Shown piece by piece: positions 1 through 5,206 of a stretch of 5,206 nt of DNA (positions within the stretch are counted from its first letter, which is position 1; every line of letters starts with the position of its first letter). The DNA comes from Terriglobus sp. (lineage in GTDB: Bacteria > Acidobacteriota > Terriglobia > Terriglobales > Acidobacteriaceae): NCBI GenBank assembly GCA_023265355.1, contig JAHFTZ010000205.1:1-5206 (forward strand), in the 5' to 3' direction. The notes beneath the pieces are model-generated. The model worked only from the letters and a program-made list of their open reading frames with translations, was not told the DNA's origin and made no database searches. Made by a program: the position numbers and the translations under genes.

Positions 1-1820
1 ATGGGCTTGCCGACCATGCTGTGGAACAGAAGAAATTCTCGACTCTGGCCAACAAACAGTTCAATACCGATGTCAGCGGCTTCTCCGATGACACTTTCCT
101 CTCAGGGCAGGGACTGACCCGGCTCGTCAGCAACTTCGTCATCTATCCCAAACAGAACTTCGCCGAACTCCTCATCGATCCATTCACGAAGATCGTTCAT
201 ACATCGCAGGAACAGATCGTACAAGGCGTGACCCATGCGGGTGCAAAGGTCCCGATGCACTATTTCTTTGGAGATCCGCACCAGATTTATGCGGAGTATC
301 TCAAGGCCCGTAATGATGCGGGGTTCAAGGTTATGATGCCAAAGTACGAGGCTTTCGGTGTGGGATGGGAGGCCTTCGGCGCGCTAGGCTGGGAGACCAA
401 CGCAAAGACGGACCGCGAAAGCATCGACCGCTATCTCGCCGAAGGTTATCCGCTCAAGTGGATCGTCATCGGTTCCGGCTTCTGGCCCGCGCCTCCAGAG
501 ATGCATGAAACCACCAGCTTTGGCCTCTGGGATAAAGAAAAGTATCCAGACCCAAAAGCCCTCCTGCAACACTTTCATGACGAAAAGCTGAAGACCATGC
601 TTGGTCTCCGGATCACCTTCATCACCACCGGCCCCTATTCGAAAGAGGGTGTAGAGAAAGGGTACTTCATCGAGAAAGATGGACAGCCTCAAATATTCAA
701 AGGCGGTTGGCCAAAGATGCCTTACTACCTTCTGGAAGCGCACAAACCCGAAGCGCTCGACTGGTACATGGGGTTGGTAAAGAAATGGGAGGACTATGGA
801 GTAGACGGCTATAAGGAAGATTTTTACGGTTACGATGGATACGGCCTGCGCGATGACAAGGTCGATCCCACAAACGACCGACTTATGGCGGACAACAAAC
901 TGATCATCGAACGCAACGGCTATCTATCGTCCAACGGCGATCTCCACCGCATTAACGACTTCAACTACAACCAGGATCAGGACCGAGGCCCCGTAAATTC
1001 GCTTGCGCTGGCCTATGCAGGATTTCCACTCGTCTACCCGGATATCGTTGGTGGCACCTTCGGAGAAAACCACTTCTCCACGCAGCGTACCGCGAAGATG
1101 GAAACCTACATGATGCGCAATGCACAGTGGGCCGCTCTGCACAGTTCGATGGGAATGGGTGAACCGCCGTGGAGCTTCTCACCCAGAGTCGCGAAAGTGA
1201 TGCTTGACGCTGCAAAGCTGCACGCGCGCTTTGCCCCTTACCTTTTCAGCAATGCACGAAAGTTCGCAACGGATGGATACCCATGGACGATGACGCCGCT
1301 TCCAATCGCCTTCCCCGAAGACCCAAGGGCCTACGGGCGGGAAAACGCCACAGAACGCGGCTACGAATGGATGATCGGGGATGCAGTATTGGCGACACCG
1401 CTCTATGGCCAGGACTATGAAAGCGCCATGGCACGCGACATCTATCTCCCTAAGGGGCAGTGGATAGATTTTGATACCGGCAAACTTTATCCTGGCGGAC
1501 ATACGTTGAAGTCCTTCGCTCTTCCCGCCGGGAAAACACCGCTCTTCATTGGCGGCTCAGGAGTGACTCTGGAAGAGATCGACGGCAAAGTCGTCGCATG
1601 CGTTTACCCGGTTGCGCAGGACGCCACCGTCTCCCAGACTTTGCCGGATAACCCAAAAGCTTTCAGTGTGCACGTACGTGGGCTTCCCGCCGGAATTGCC
1701 TGGAAGAAGGTCCGTGTCACCGACAGTAAAGGCGTCGAAGTCCATGCAGTGCCCACTCTCCATGGATTTTCGTTTATGCCGAAGGCTGGTGAATCCTACG
1801 AAGTTGAAGCGGTACGTTGA
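1..1820 (+). CDS. Glycoside hydrolase family 31 alpha-glycosidase, 5' end outside the window
   Basis: Retaining alpha-glycosidase of family GH31; 605 codons are visible in the frame beginning at base 3, ending at TGA 1818-1820. The visible protein opens with GLADHA, matching the GLGE/GLADH motif at the end of the GH31 N-terminal beta-domain. The frame is open to the window edge, so the GTG at base 21 is not the real start, and the N-terminal domain and any signal peptide are missing. Counting from Gly at base 3: barrel start with MPKYEAFGVGWE near 112; strand WIVIGSGFWP near 153; VDGYKEDF with D273 as likely nucleophile (the KxDF motif of YicI-type alpha-xylosidases); NQDQDRG with D325/D327 as acid/base candidates; YPDIVGG near 346, aligning with the family's DIGG; MRNAQW near 370; C-terminal beta-sandwich from about 470. 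The WxDMNE form of classical alpha-glucosidases is absent. Substrate (xyloside, galactoside, glucoside or other) cannot be read from this. It is convergent with the next gene. Confidence 0.9.
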   Translation, partial: GLADHAVEQKKFSTLANKQFNTDVSGFSDDTFLSGQGLTRLVSNFVIYPKQNFAELLIDPFTKIVHTSQEQIVQGVTHAGAKVPMHYFFGDPHQIYAEYLKARNDAGFKVMMPKYEAFGVGWEAFGALGWETNAKTDRESIDRYLAEGYPLKWIVIGSGFWPAPPEMHETTSFGLWDKEKYPDPKALLQHFHDEKLKTMLGLRITFITTGPYSKEGVEKGYFIEKDGQPQIFKGGWPKMPYYLLEAHKPEALDWYMGLVKKWEDYGVDGYKEDFYGYDGYGLRDDKVDPTNDRLMADNKLIIERNGYLSSNGDLHRINDFNYNQDQDRGPVNSLALAYAGFPLVYPDIVGGTFGENHFSTQRTAKMETYMMRNAQWAALHSSMGMGEPPWSFSPRVAKVMLDAAKLHARFAPYLFSNARKFATDGYPWTMTPLPIAFPEDPRAYGRENATERGYEWMIGDAVLATPLYGQDYESAMARDIYLPKGQWIDFDTGKLYPGGHTLKSFALPAGKTPLFIGGSGVTLEEIDGKVVACVYPVAQDATVSQTLPDNPKAFSVHVRGLPAGIAWKKVRVTDSKGVEVHAVPTLHGFSFMPKAGESYEVEAVR

Positions 1821-1826
1821 ATGATA

Positions 1827-1855
1827 AAAGGCGCTCGTTGAAAGCGAGCACCTTT
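1827..1855. terminator. Bidirectional hairpin terminator between convergent genes
   Basis: Arms AAAGG-c-GCTCG (1827-1837) and CGAGC-a-CCTTT (1845-1855) form two 5-bp stem blocks split by one C/A mismatch, with a 7-nt loop. It starts 7 bases after the GH31 stop and lies 32 bases beyond the stop of the minus-strand glycosidase. On the minus strand the stem is followed by TTTTATC, and on the plus strand it ends in TTTCG. The U-run is thus better for the minus-strand operon, but the site can serve both. Called from sequence symmetry only; no folding energy was computed. Confidence 0.6.
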
Positions 1856-1886
1856 CGTCGACTAAGTCGTTCGTTCGTACGCTGAC

Positions 1887-3359
1887 TCAACGTCCAATCC
1901 AGAACTCGTAAGACTGCGGTTCGACGGTAAGGTCTACGGTGCTTCCAGTTTTTTTACCCAGCGCGACGTCCAGCGCCTTTACCGTGTATCGATGCCCGGT
2001 AAGCGAGAGCTTGTCTGCGGCCGTCAGGTGGAAGGTATAGGGCTTTGTTCCACGGTTCGAAACAACAATTCCCAACTTGCCTTTTTTCGATCGCCAAACG
2101 AGGATTCGTTGATCGTGCTGAACAATACTCTCTTCCACCGTGAAGCGGGTCGAGTCCCACGGCAGATACTTCAGAAACCCTGCCAGTGCATTCCAGTTTT
2201 CTGCGTTGAACTCCCAATGGCCAGCTTGCAGGGCAGGGCGCAGATTGTTCTTCAACACGCCCTCGGGACGCCAGAAACCAAGCGCATATCCGGTCGCCTC
2301 GAGATTGGTCACTGGTTTCAGGGCATGCAGCCAGAACCACGTTGGCGAATTTTCAAACACCATCCAGTTCATCAGGGACTGCCCTGTGTTCATGAAGGGT
2401 GAATCAACCTTCTTTAGGTCTCTCGGCTGATACTCGAACTCGTTTGAGTAAACTGGTTTTCCACCTGCGCCCTGCATGTACTTCGTCTGCAGGTCGATCT
2501 GCGTGTTCGAGTTCTCGCCCACTTGATGCCAAGTCCAGGCATCGATATTTTTCAGTAGCGCGGGATCCTTACGGATCTCGTCAGCATAGGGACCCGCGGG
2601 TCCGTCCCAGCTGTTTGCGTGGATATGCAGATTCGGCAGCACAGCGCGCAGCTTGGGTATGGTGTACTTCAGCGTCGTCGCATAGTCTTCCGGGCTGTAG
2701 TAGCCGATGCCGTAGGGCATCTTCGTTACCAGCGTCTTTCCATCCGCGCCGCCATTCAGAGGTGTCATGCCGAAGACGGGTTCATTTTGCAGACCCCACA
2801 TCGAAACGGTCAAACCGTGTGACTGCAGATAGCGCACGTCGTCCACCATCGCGGTCGAGAAAGCATCAAAGAACTCCGGCGTATGTGCCGCTACCGTGCC
2901 GCCATAGAAGCTCTTGCCGCTCTTCCAGTAGGGAGCAGCGGACCAGTACTCGACATCGAAACCCTCAATGCCAGCGACCTTCTGCATCGCCGCCAGGTCT
3001 TTCATCTGTCCGGGATAGCGCTCGCTGATGTGTTTCTGCTCAGGATCCAAACCACGGAGATAGAGTCCCAAAGCCAGCCGCGTGTAACGAAAACCACGGA
3101 GCATCTCTTTATAAAGCCGCGTCTTCTCTGAGGGGGTCAGATCGTGTGGCACCGCCACAACCTCTTCCGGCATGCCCAGGTTCAGTGAACCGATGCTGTC
3201 ACTCTGAATCTCGAAGCCAAGTCCCTTGATGACCTGCTGGGGCTGGTCGAGGCGAATCTTGTACTCGCCGCCTTCCTGTGCGTATGCACAAGGGGTTGAG
3301 ATGGACAGTGAAGTGCACAGTGCAAGTGCACCAAGAAAGCCCGGGAAGTTCTTTTTCAT
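1887..3359 (-). CDS. Secreted GH30-like (clan GH-A) glycosidase
   Basis: A 490-residue exported hydrolase, probably retaining and acting on beta-linked glycosides outside the cytoplasmic membrane. Residues 1-27 look like a Sec signal peptide: MKK, a hydrophobic stretch, then AYA-QE, with cleavage likely after A27. The cysteine at 15 does not sit in a good lipobox. The mature N-terminus (QVIKGLGFEIQSDSIGS, 42-58) is the GH30-style entry strand. The barrel carries WGLQNEP with E193 as acid/base and PVYSNEFEY with E307 as probable nucleophile (E309 is the alternative). Residues 405-490 look like the C-terminal beta-domain. Length suits GH30. The ATG at 3359 is chosen because it follows the signal-peptide pattern and has GGAG 8 nt upstream. 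An in-frame extension to 3452 would add 31 residues before the signal peptide and run 97 bases into the permease gene. The start overlaps the permease stop as ATGA. GH5-like or another clan GH-A family remains possible; substrate unknown. Confidence 0.85.
   Translation of the reverse strand: MKKNFPGFLGALALCTSLSISTPCAYAQEGGEYKIRLDQPQQVIKGLGFEIQSDSIGSLNLGMPEEVVAVPHDLTPSEKTRLYKEMLRGFRYTRLALGLYLRGLDPEQKHISERYPGQMKDLAAMQKVAGIEGFDVEYWSAAPYWKSGKSFYGGTVAAHTPEFFDAFSTAMVDDVRYLQSHGLTVSMWGLQNEPVFGMTPLNGGADGKTLVTKMPYGIGYYSPEDYATTLKYTIPKLRAVLPNLHIHANSWDGPAGPYADEIRKDPALLKNIDAWTWHQVGENSNTQIDLQTKYMQGAGGKPVYSNEFEYQPRDLKKVDSPFMNTGQSLMNWMVFENSPTWFWLHALKPVTNLEATGYALGFWRPEGVLKNNLRPALQAGHWEFNAENWNALAGFLKYLPWDSTRFTVEESIVQHDQRILVWRSKKGKLGIVVSNRGTKPYTFHLTAADKLSLTGHRYTVKALDVALGKKTGSTVDLTVEPQSYEFWIGR
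3356..3359 (-). other. ATGA stop/start overlap coupling permease and glycosidase
   Basis: The permease stop TGA (3358-3356) and the glycosidase start ATG (3359-3357) share bases, giving ATGA on the minus strand. Such overlaps usually mean co-transcription and translational coupling, so the two products should be made in linked amounts. Confidence 0.85.
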
Positions 3360-4795
3360 TGTGAATGCTCCAAGAGAGAGGAAGGGCGAGATATCTGCAC
3401 CGGCATTAGAAATACGTACAGAAGTCCAGACAGAAAAAATCCTACGAACCATGCGTAATCAAACAATGGACGCAGAACGGGAACAACCAGACCGATCAGC
3501 GCAGCGAACACACCTGCGGCCAAAGCAATGATTGCGCGCAGATTGAATCCCTGTGTGTATTCGTACGGGCCATGGCGATGATAGAGAGACAGAAGGTTCA
3601 GATTTGTCTTTCGAAGGAAAAAATAGTCAGCCACCATGATGCCGGCGACGAGACCGAGCAGTCCGGAATAACCCACGAGCCAGCCGATGTAGTTCGTGTG
3701 ACTCGCCATAAGTTTCCATGGCTGCATCGCCAGACCAAGGACGCCGGTAATGAGTCCGCCCATACGAAAGCTGATGAACCGTGGCGCTAAGTTTGAGAAA
3801 TCGTTCGATGCCCCCACCACATTGGCTCCGATATTCACGTTGAGCGTTGCGATCAGGATGCTGATAAATGCCAGGAAGGCCAGTAGCGGTTGATGAAAGC
3901 GGCCAAGCATCGTAATCGGATTCCAGATCGGTTCCCCGAAGACCACTACGGATGCGGAGGTACATCCGATCCCAATAAAGCTATACAAGGTCATCGCGAC
4001 CGGTAAACCGAAGGCCTGACCAACGATCTGCGAGTCCTGTGATTTGGCAAAGCGTGTGAAGTCCGGGATGTTCAGCGACAGTGTCGCCCAGTTCCCCACC
4101 ATGCCGGTTAGAGCGATAAAAAAGAAGTGTAGGAAAGCGGCATGCGACGGAAACCGGCTCGGAGCGTGCAGCATCGGTCCGAAACCGCCCGCCTTATGCG
4201 TCATGAAGGCCAGAAGGATGAGGGACATGACGAGAAGGAACGGCGCAGAATAGCCCTGCAGAAAGCGGATCGACTCCAGACCGCGGCAGACCACGAGCAT
4301 GTTCAACAGCCAGAAGCCAACGAAGCAGATCCAAATTAACGAGGGATTCGCCAACGTACTGGGCCAGATCACGTTGATGATCGCCGCGATCGATTGGCCG
4401 CCAATCCACGACTGAATGCCAAACCAGCCACACGCTACAAACGCGCGGAGCATCGCGGGAATATTTGCGCCACGTGTCCCAAAGCTCGATCGAACAAAAA
4501 CAGGGAAGGGAATACCATACTTAGCACCCGCGTGGGCGTTGAGTACCATCGGGATCAGAACGATCAGGTTTGCCAACAAAATCGTAAAGATGGCCTGCTT
4601 CCAGTTCATGCCGCCCGCAATCAGCGAAGACGCCAGCATGAAGGTTGTTACCTCCATCGACATGGAAAACCACAGCGCCACGTAGTTGTACGTGCTCCAT
4701 GTCCGCGCCGCAGGTGTGGTCGGCGCAAGATCAGAGTTATGGAGGCTCGAATCCGGATTCAGGATCGTGCCTTCTTTGCGCTCGGTCGTGCTCAA
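3356..4795 (-). CDS. NCS1-family permease (nucleobase/hydantoin/allantoin type)
   Basis: Inner-membrane, probably cation-coupled symporter of 479 residues with about 12 membrane segments (near 36-61, 67-89, 112-138, 152-170, 181-199, 218-242, 261-285, 302-328, 344-359, 368-394, 419-440, 445-465). Family marks, numbered from the TTG start: LNPDSSL and RTWSTYNY before helix 1; FPVFVRSSFG near 98-106; GWFGIQSW with W124 and Q128, matching substrate-binding W117 and Q121 of Mhp1; GNWATLSLNIPDFTRF with W236, matching Mhp1 W220; LNVNIGANVVG with N321 and N325, matching Mhp1 N314 and N318. Hydantoin, allantoin, cytosine, uracil and related compounds are known NCS1 substrates; which applies here is unknown. 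The TTG at 4795 is chosen because GGAGG sits 6 nt before it and it yields MSTTERKEGT; the ATG at 4819 (8 residues longer) has no visible ribosome site. First gene of a two-gene operon with the GH30-like enzyme. Family assignment is strong, substrate open. Confidence 0.9.
   Translation of the reverse strand: MSTTERKEGTILNPDSSLHNSDLAPTTPAARTWSTYNYVALWFSMSMEVTTFMLASSLIAGGMNWKQAIFTILLANLIVLIPMVLNAHAGAKYGIPFPVFVRSSFGTRGANIPAMLRAFVACGWFGIQSWIGGQSIAAIINVIWPSTLANPSLIWICFVGFWLLNMLVVCRGLESIRFLQGYSAPFLLVMSLILLAFMTHKAGGFGPMLHAPSRFPSHAAFLHFFFIALTGMVGNWATLSLNIPDFTRFAKSQDSQIVGQAFGLPVAMTLYSFIGIGCTSASVVVFGEPIWNPITMLGRFHQPLLAFLAFISILIATLNVNIGANVVGASNDFSNLAPRFISFRMGGLITGVLGLAMQPWKLMASHTNYIGWLVGYSGLLGLVAGIMVADYFFLRKTNLNLLSLYHRHGPYEYTQGFNLRAIIALAAGVFAALIGLVVPVLRPLFDYAWFVGFFLSGLLYVFLMPVQISRPSSLLEHSQ
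3368..3371 (-). promoter_or_regulatory. Ribosome binding site of the GH30-like gene
   Basis: GGAG on the minus strand, 8 nt before the ATG at 3359 and inside the last codons of the permease gene. It supports the 3359 start over the longer reading frame that begins at 3452. Confidence 0.6.
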
Positions 4796-4801
4796 GACAG
4801 A

Positions 4802-4806
4802 CCTCC
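4802..4806 (-). promoter_or_regulatory. Ribosome binding site that sets a TTG start for the permease
   Basis: GGAGG on the minus strand (CCTCC on plus) with 6 nt to the TTG at 4795-4793. It lies inside the 8-codon extension that an ATG start at 4819 would add, and no comparable motif precedes that ATG. Confidence 0.6.
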
Positions 4807-4831
4807 GGGGTAGCTTCATGCGAAGAGAGTA

Positions 4832-4845
4832 CCGGAACGTTTCGG
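4832..4845. promoter_or_regulatory. Candidate LacI-family operator, proximal site
   Basis: CCGGAACGTTTCGG is a 14-bp palindrome with one mismatched pair and a central CG. It resembles the AACGTT-centred operators of LacI-family regulators such as PurR, Cra and CcpA. It sits about 37 bp upstream of the permease TTG start. No regulator gene is in the window, so the call rests on symmetry and form alone. Confidence 0.4.
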
Positions 4846-4882
4846 GGTGTTACTGGGGACGAAGATCGTCGGAAAGAAAGTG

Positions 4883-4888
4883 AATATA
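4883..4888 (-). promoter_or_regulatory. Weak candidate -10 box for the permease-GH30 operon
   Basis: TATATT on the minus strand, one base off the sigma-70 consensus, would start transcription near 4876 and leave a leader of about 80 nt containing the proximal palindrome. No convincing -35 box lies 16-18 bp upstream. The nearest TTAACT (4907-4902) has a spacer of only 13 bp. Confidence 0.25.
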
Positions 4889-4903
4889 AGAAATACCACA
4901 AAG

Positions 4904-4915
4904 TTAAGCGCTTTA
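4904..4915. promoter_or_regulatory. Candidate LacI-family operator, distal site
   Basis: The perfect 8-bp palindrome AAGCGCTT (4906-4913) extends to 12 bp with one mismatched pair, again centred on CG. AGCGCT-centred operators are known for LacI-family regulators such as CelR. Its centre is 71 bp from that of the proximal palindrome, roughly seven helical turns, and it lies just upstream of the plus-strand TATAAT. A repressor here could control both divergent units; this is inference. Confidence 0.35.
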
Positions 4916-4917
4916 TC

Positions 4918-4923
4918 TATAAT
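4918..4923 (+). promoter_or_regulatory. Candidate -10 box (TATAAT) for the GH20-like gene
   Basis: A perfect TATAAT precedes the rightward gene. With a 17-bp spacer the -35 position (4895-4900, ACCACA) matches TTGACA only in its last three bases. Transcription would start near 4930, giving a leader of about 70 nt. The weak -35 would fit an activated or regulated promoter. Confidence 0.45.
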
Positions 4924-4952
4924 TCCGGTAATCGATCTTCGCCTTTCCAAAA

Positions 4953-4986
4953 CAATCTTTCTGAACTCCATTTTTCAATCTTTCTG
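4953..4986 (+). repeat. 11-bp direct repeat in the leader of the GH20-like gene
   Basis: CAATCTTTCTG occurs exactly twice, at 4953-4963 and 4976-4986, with a 23-bp period (about two helical turns). Both copies lie between the TATAAT box and the start codon, and the second ends just before the ribosome site GGAGG (4989-4993). It may bind a regulator as DNA or act in the mRNA leader; function unknown. Confidence 0.7.
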
Positions 4987-4988
4987 CC

Positions 4989-4993
4989 GGAGG
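4989..4993 (+). promoter_or_regulatory. Ribosome binding site of the GH20-like gene
   Basis: GGAGG, 5 nt before GTG 4999-5001. It decides the start: the frame stays open at least 90 bases further upstream but has no ATG there and no other ribosome site. Confidence 0.6.
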
Positions 4994-4998
4994 CATCT

Positions 4999-5206
4999 GT
5001 GCAATCCACTCGTTACCCGTTGAATCTCCTTTCCAGCTTCCTGTTCTCGGCCATTGCAATCGCGTCTCTCCCGATGGCTTGCCCCATGCTGGCCGCTCCG
5101 CAAGCAGCAACTATGCCCACGTCGCTACCGGTCATGCCTCTCCCTGCACACGCCGTGGCCGGGGAGGGCCATTTCGTCATGGAAAGTGGATTGCAGATCG
5201 TCTTCA
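4999..5206 (+). CDS. Exported protein, probable GH20 beta-N-acetylhexosaminidase, 3' end outside the window
   Basis: The first 69 codons of a gene running off the right edge, starting at GTG behind GGAGG. The N-terminus is a signal peptide: R5, a hydrophobic stretch from about L8 to L24, then small residues, with cleavage likely around A33-A37. C28 follows PMA, which is a poor lipobox, so a lipoprotein is less likely. After an Ala/Pro/Thr-rich linker comes LPVMPLPAHAVAGEGHF (43-59), which matches the opening strand of the GH20 N-terminal domain (pattern of LP.MP.P..V..G.G). Such enzymes remove terminal beta-linked GlcNAc or GalNAc in the periplasm or outside the cell. No catalytic residue is in view, so another family sharing this N-terminal domain, such as GH84 or GH115-like proteins, cannot be excluded. 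It is transcribed divergently from the permease operon. Confidence 0.6.
   Translation, partial: MQSTRYPLNLLSSFLFSAIAIASLPMACPMLAAPQAATMPTSLPVMPLPAHAVAGEGHFVMESGLQIVF

Larger units (their letters stand above)
4860..4941. repeat. 9-bp inverted repeat flanking the promoter core
   Basis: CGAAGATCG at 4860-4868 and its exact reverse complement CGATCTTCG at 4933-4941, 64 bp apart, bracket both candidate -10 boxes and the distal palindrome. It could be a split regulator site but may also be chance, since a 9-bp match in a region this size is only mildly unlikely. Confidence 0.4.

Noticed and set aside
21..23. GTG at base 21 as the start of the GH31 gene
   Set aside because: The frame is open to the window edge and GLADHA upstream of it matches an internal GH31 motif, so the gene begins outside the window.
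384..743. A 119-codon minus-strand open frame inside the GH31 gene, with other antisense frames at 924-1502
   Set aside because: These overlap conserved GH31 barrel and motif regions on the opposite strand; nothing recognisable in their translations.
1865..1877. Short TTCG-rich direct repeats after the terminator
   Set aside because: Too short and simple to separate from chance.
2399..3028. A 209-codon plus-strand open frame opposite the GH30-like gene
   Set aside because: It lies wholly antisense to a convincing enzyme gene; its product is Arg/Ser-rich and low in complexity, without recognisable motifs, as expected of a shadow frame.
3360..3452. N-terminal extension of the GH30-like gene to the ATG at 3452
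   Set aside because: It would put 31 unrelated residues before a clean signal peptide and overlap the permease by 97 bases; the ATG at 3359 has a ribosome site and an ATGA overlap.
4394..4813. A 139-codon plus-strand open frame opposite the permease start
   Set aside because: It is antisense to a strongly supported membrane protein and its translation is Arg-rich without domain features.
4913..5110. A 65-codon minus-strand open frame across the right-hand promoter region
   Set aside because: It overlaps the signal-peptide coding start of the GH20-like gene and the promoter; no ribosome site or motif was seen.

Overview
The window is moderately GC-rich bacterial DNA with Shine-Dalgarno-led genes and Sec-type signal peptides. 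It carries a small carbohydrate-degradation neighbourhood: three glycoside hydrolases of different families around one NCS1-type membrane transporter. The style of the proteins (secreted clan GH-A enzyme of the GFEIQSDSIGS type, GH31 with an NQDQDRG motif, GH20-like N-terminus LPVMPLPA) reminds me most of Acidobacteriota such as Granulicella, Terriglobus or Edaphobacter. That taxonomic guess comes from memory of protein style, not from a search.

Layout, left to right. Bases 1-1820 (+) hold the 3' part of a GH31 alpha-glycosidase whose N-terminus lies outside the window. Bases 1821-1886 are a short convergent gap with a hairpin that can serve as a terminator for both strands. Bases 1887-3359 (-) encode a secreted GH30-like, clan GH-A retaining glycosidase. 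Bases 3356-4795 (-) encode an NCS1-family permease of the Mhp1/PucI/cytosine-permease type; its stop overlaps the glycosidase start as ATGA, so the two form a tightly coupled operon read from right to left. Bases 4796-4998 are a divergent control region with a perfect TATAAT box, two LacI-like palindromes with a central CG, a 9-bp inverted repeat and an 11-bp direct repeat. Bases 4999-5206 (+) are the first 69 codons of an exported protein, probably a GH20 beta-N-acetylhexosaminidase.

How they may work together (inference): the clan GH-A and GH20-like enzymes would act outside the cytoplasmic membrane on glycosides or glycoconjugates, GH31 would remove alpha-linked sugars, and the permease would import a product. 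NCS1 proteins normally carry nucleobases, hydantoins, allantoin or vitamins rather than sugars. Its translational coupling to a glycosidase is therefore the most intriguing point: either a nitrogen-containing aglycone is released and imported, or this NCS1 branch has an unexpected substrate. No RNA genes, mobile elements or CRISPR arrays were seen, and no gene-free stretch exceeds 300 bases.
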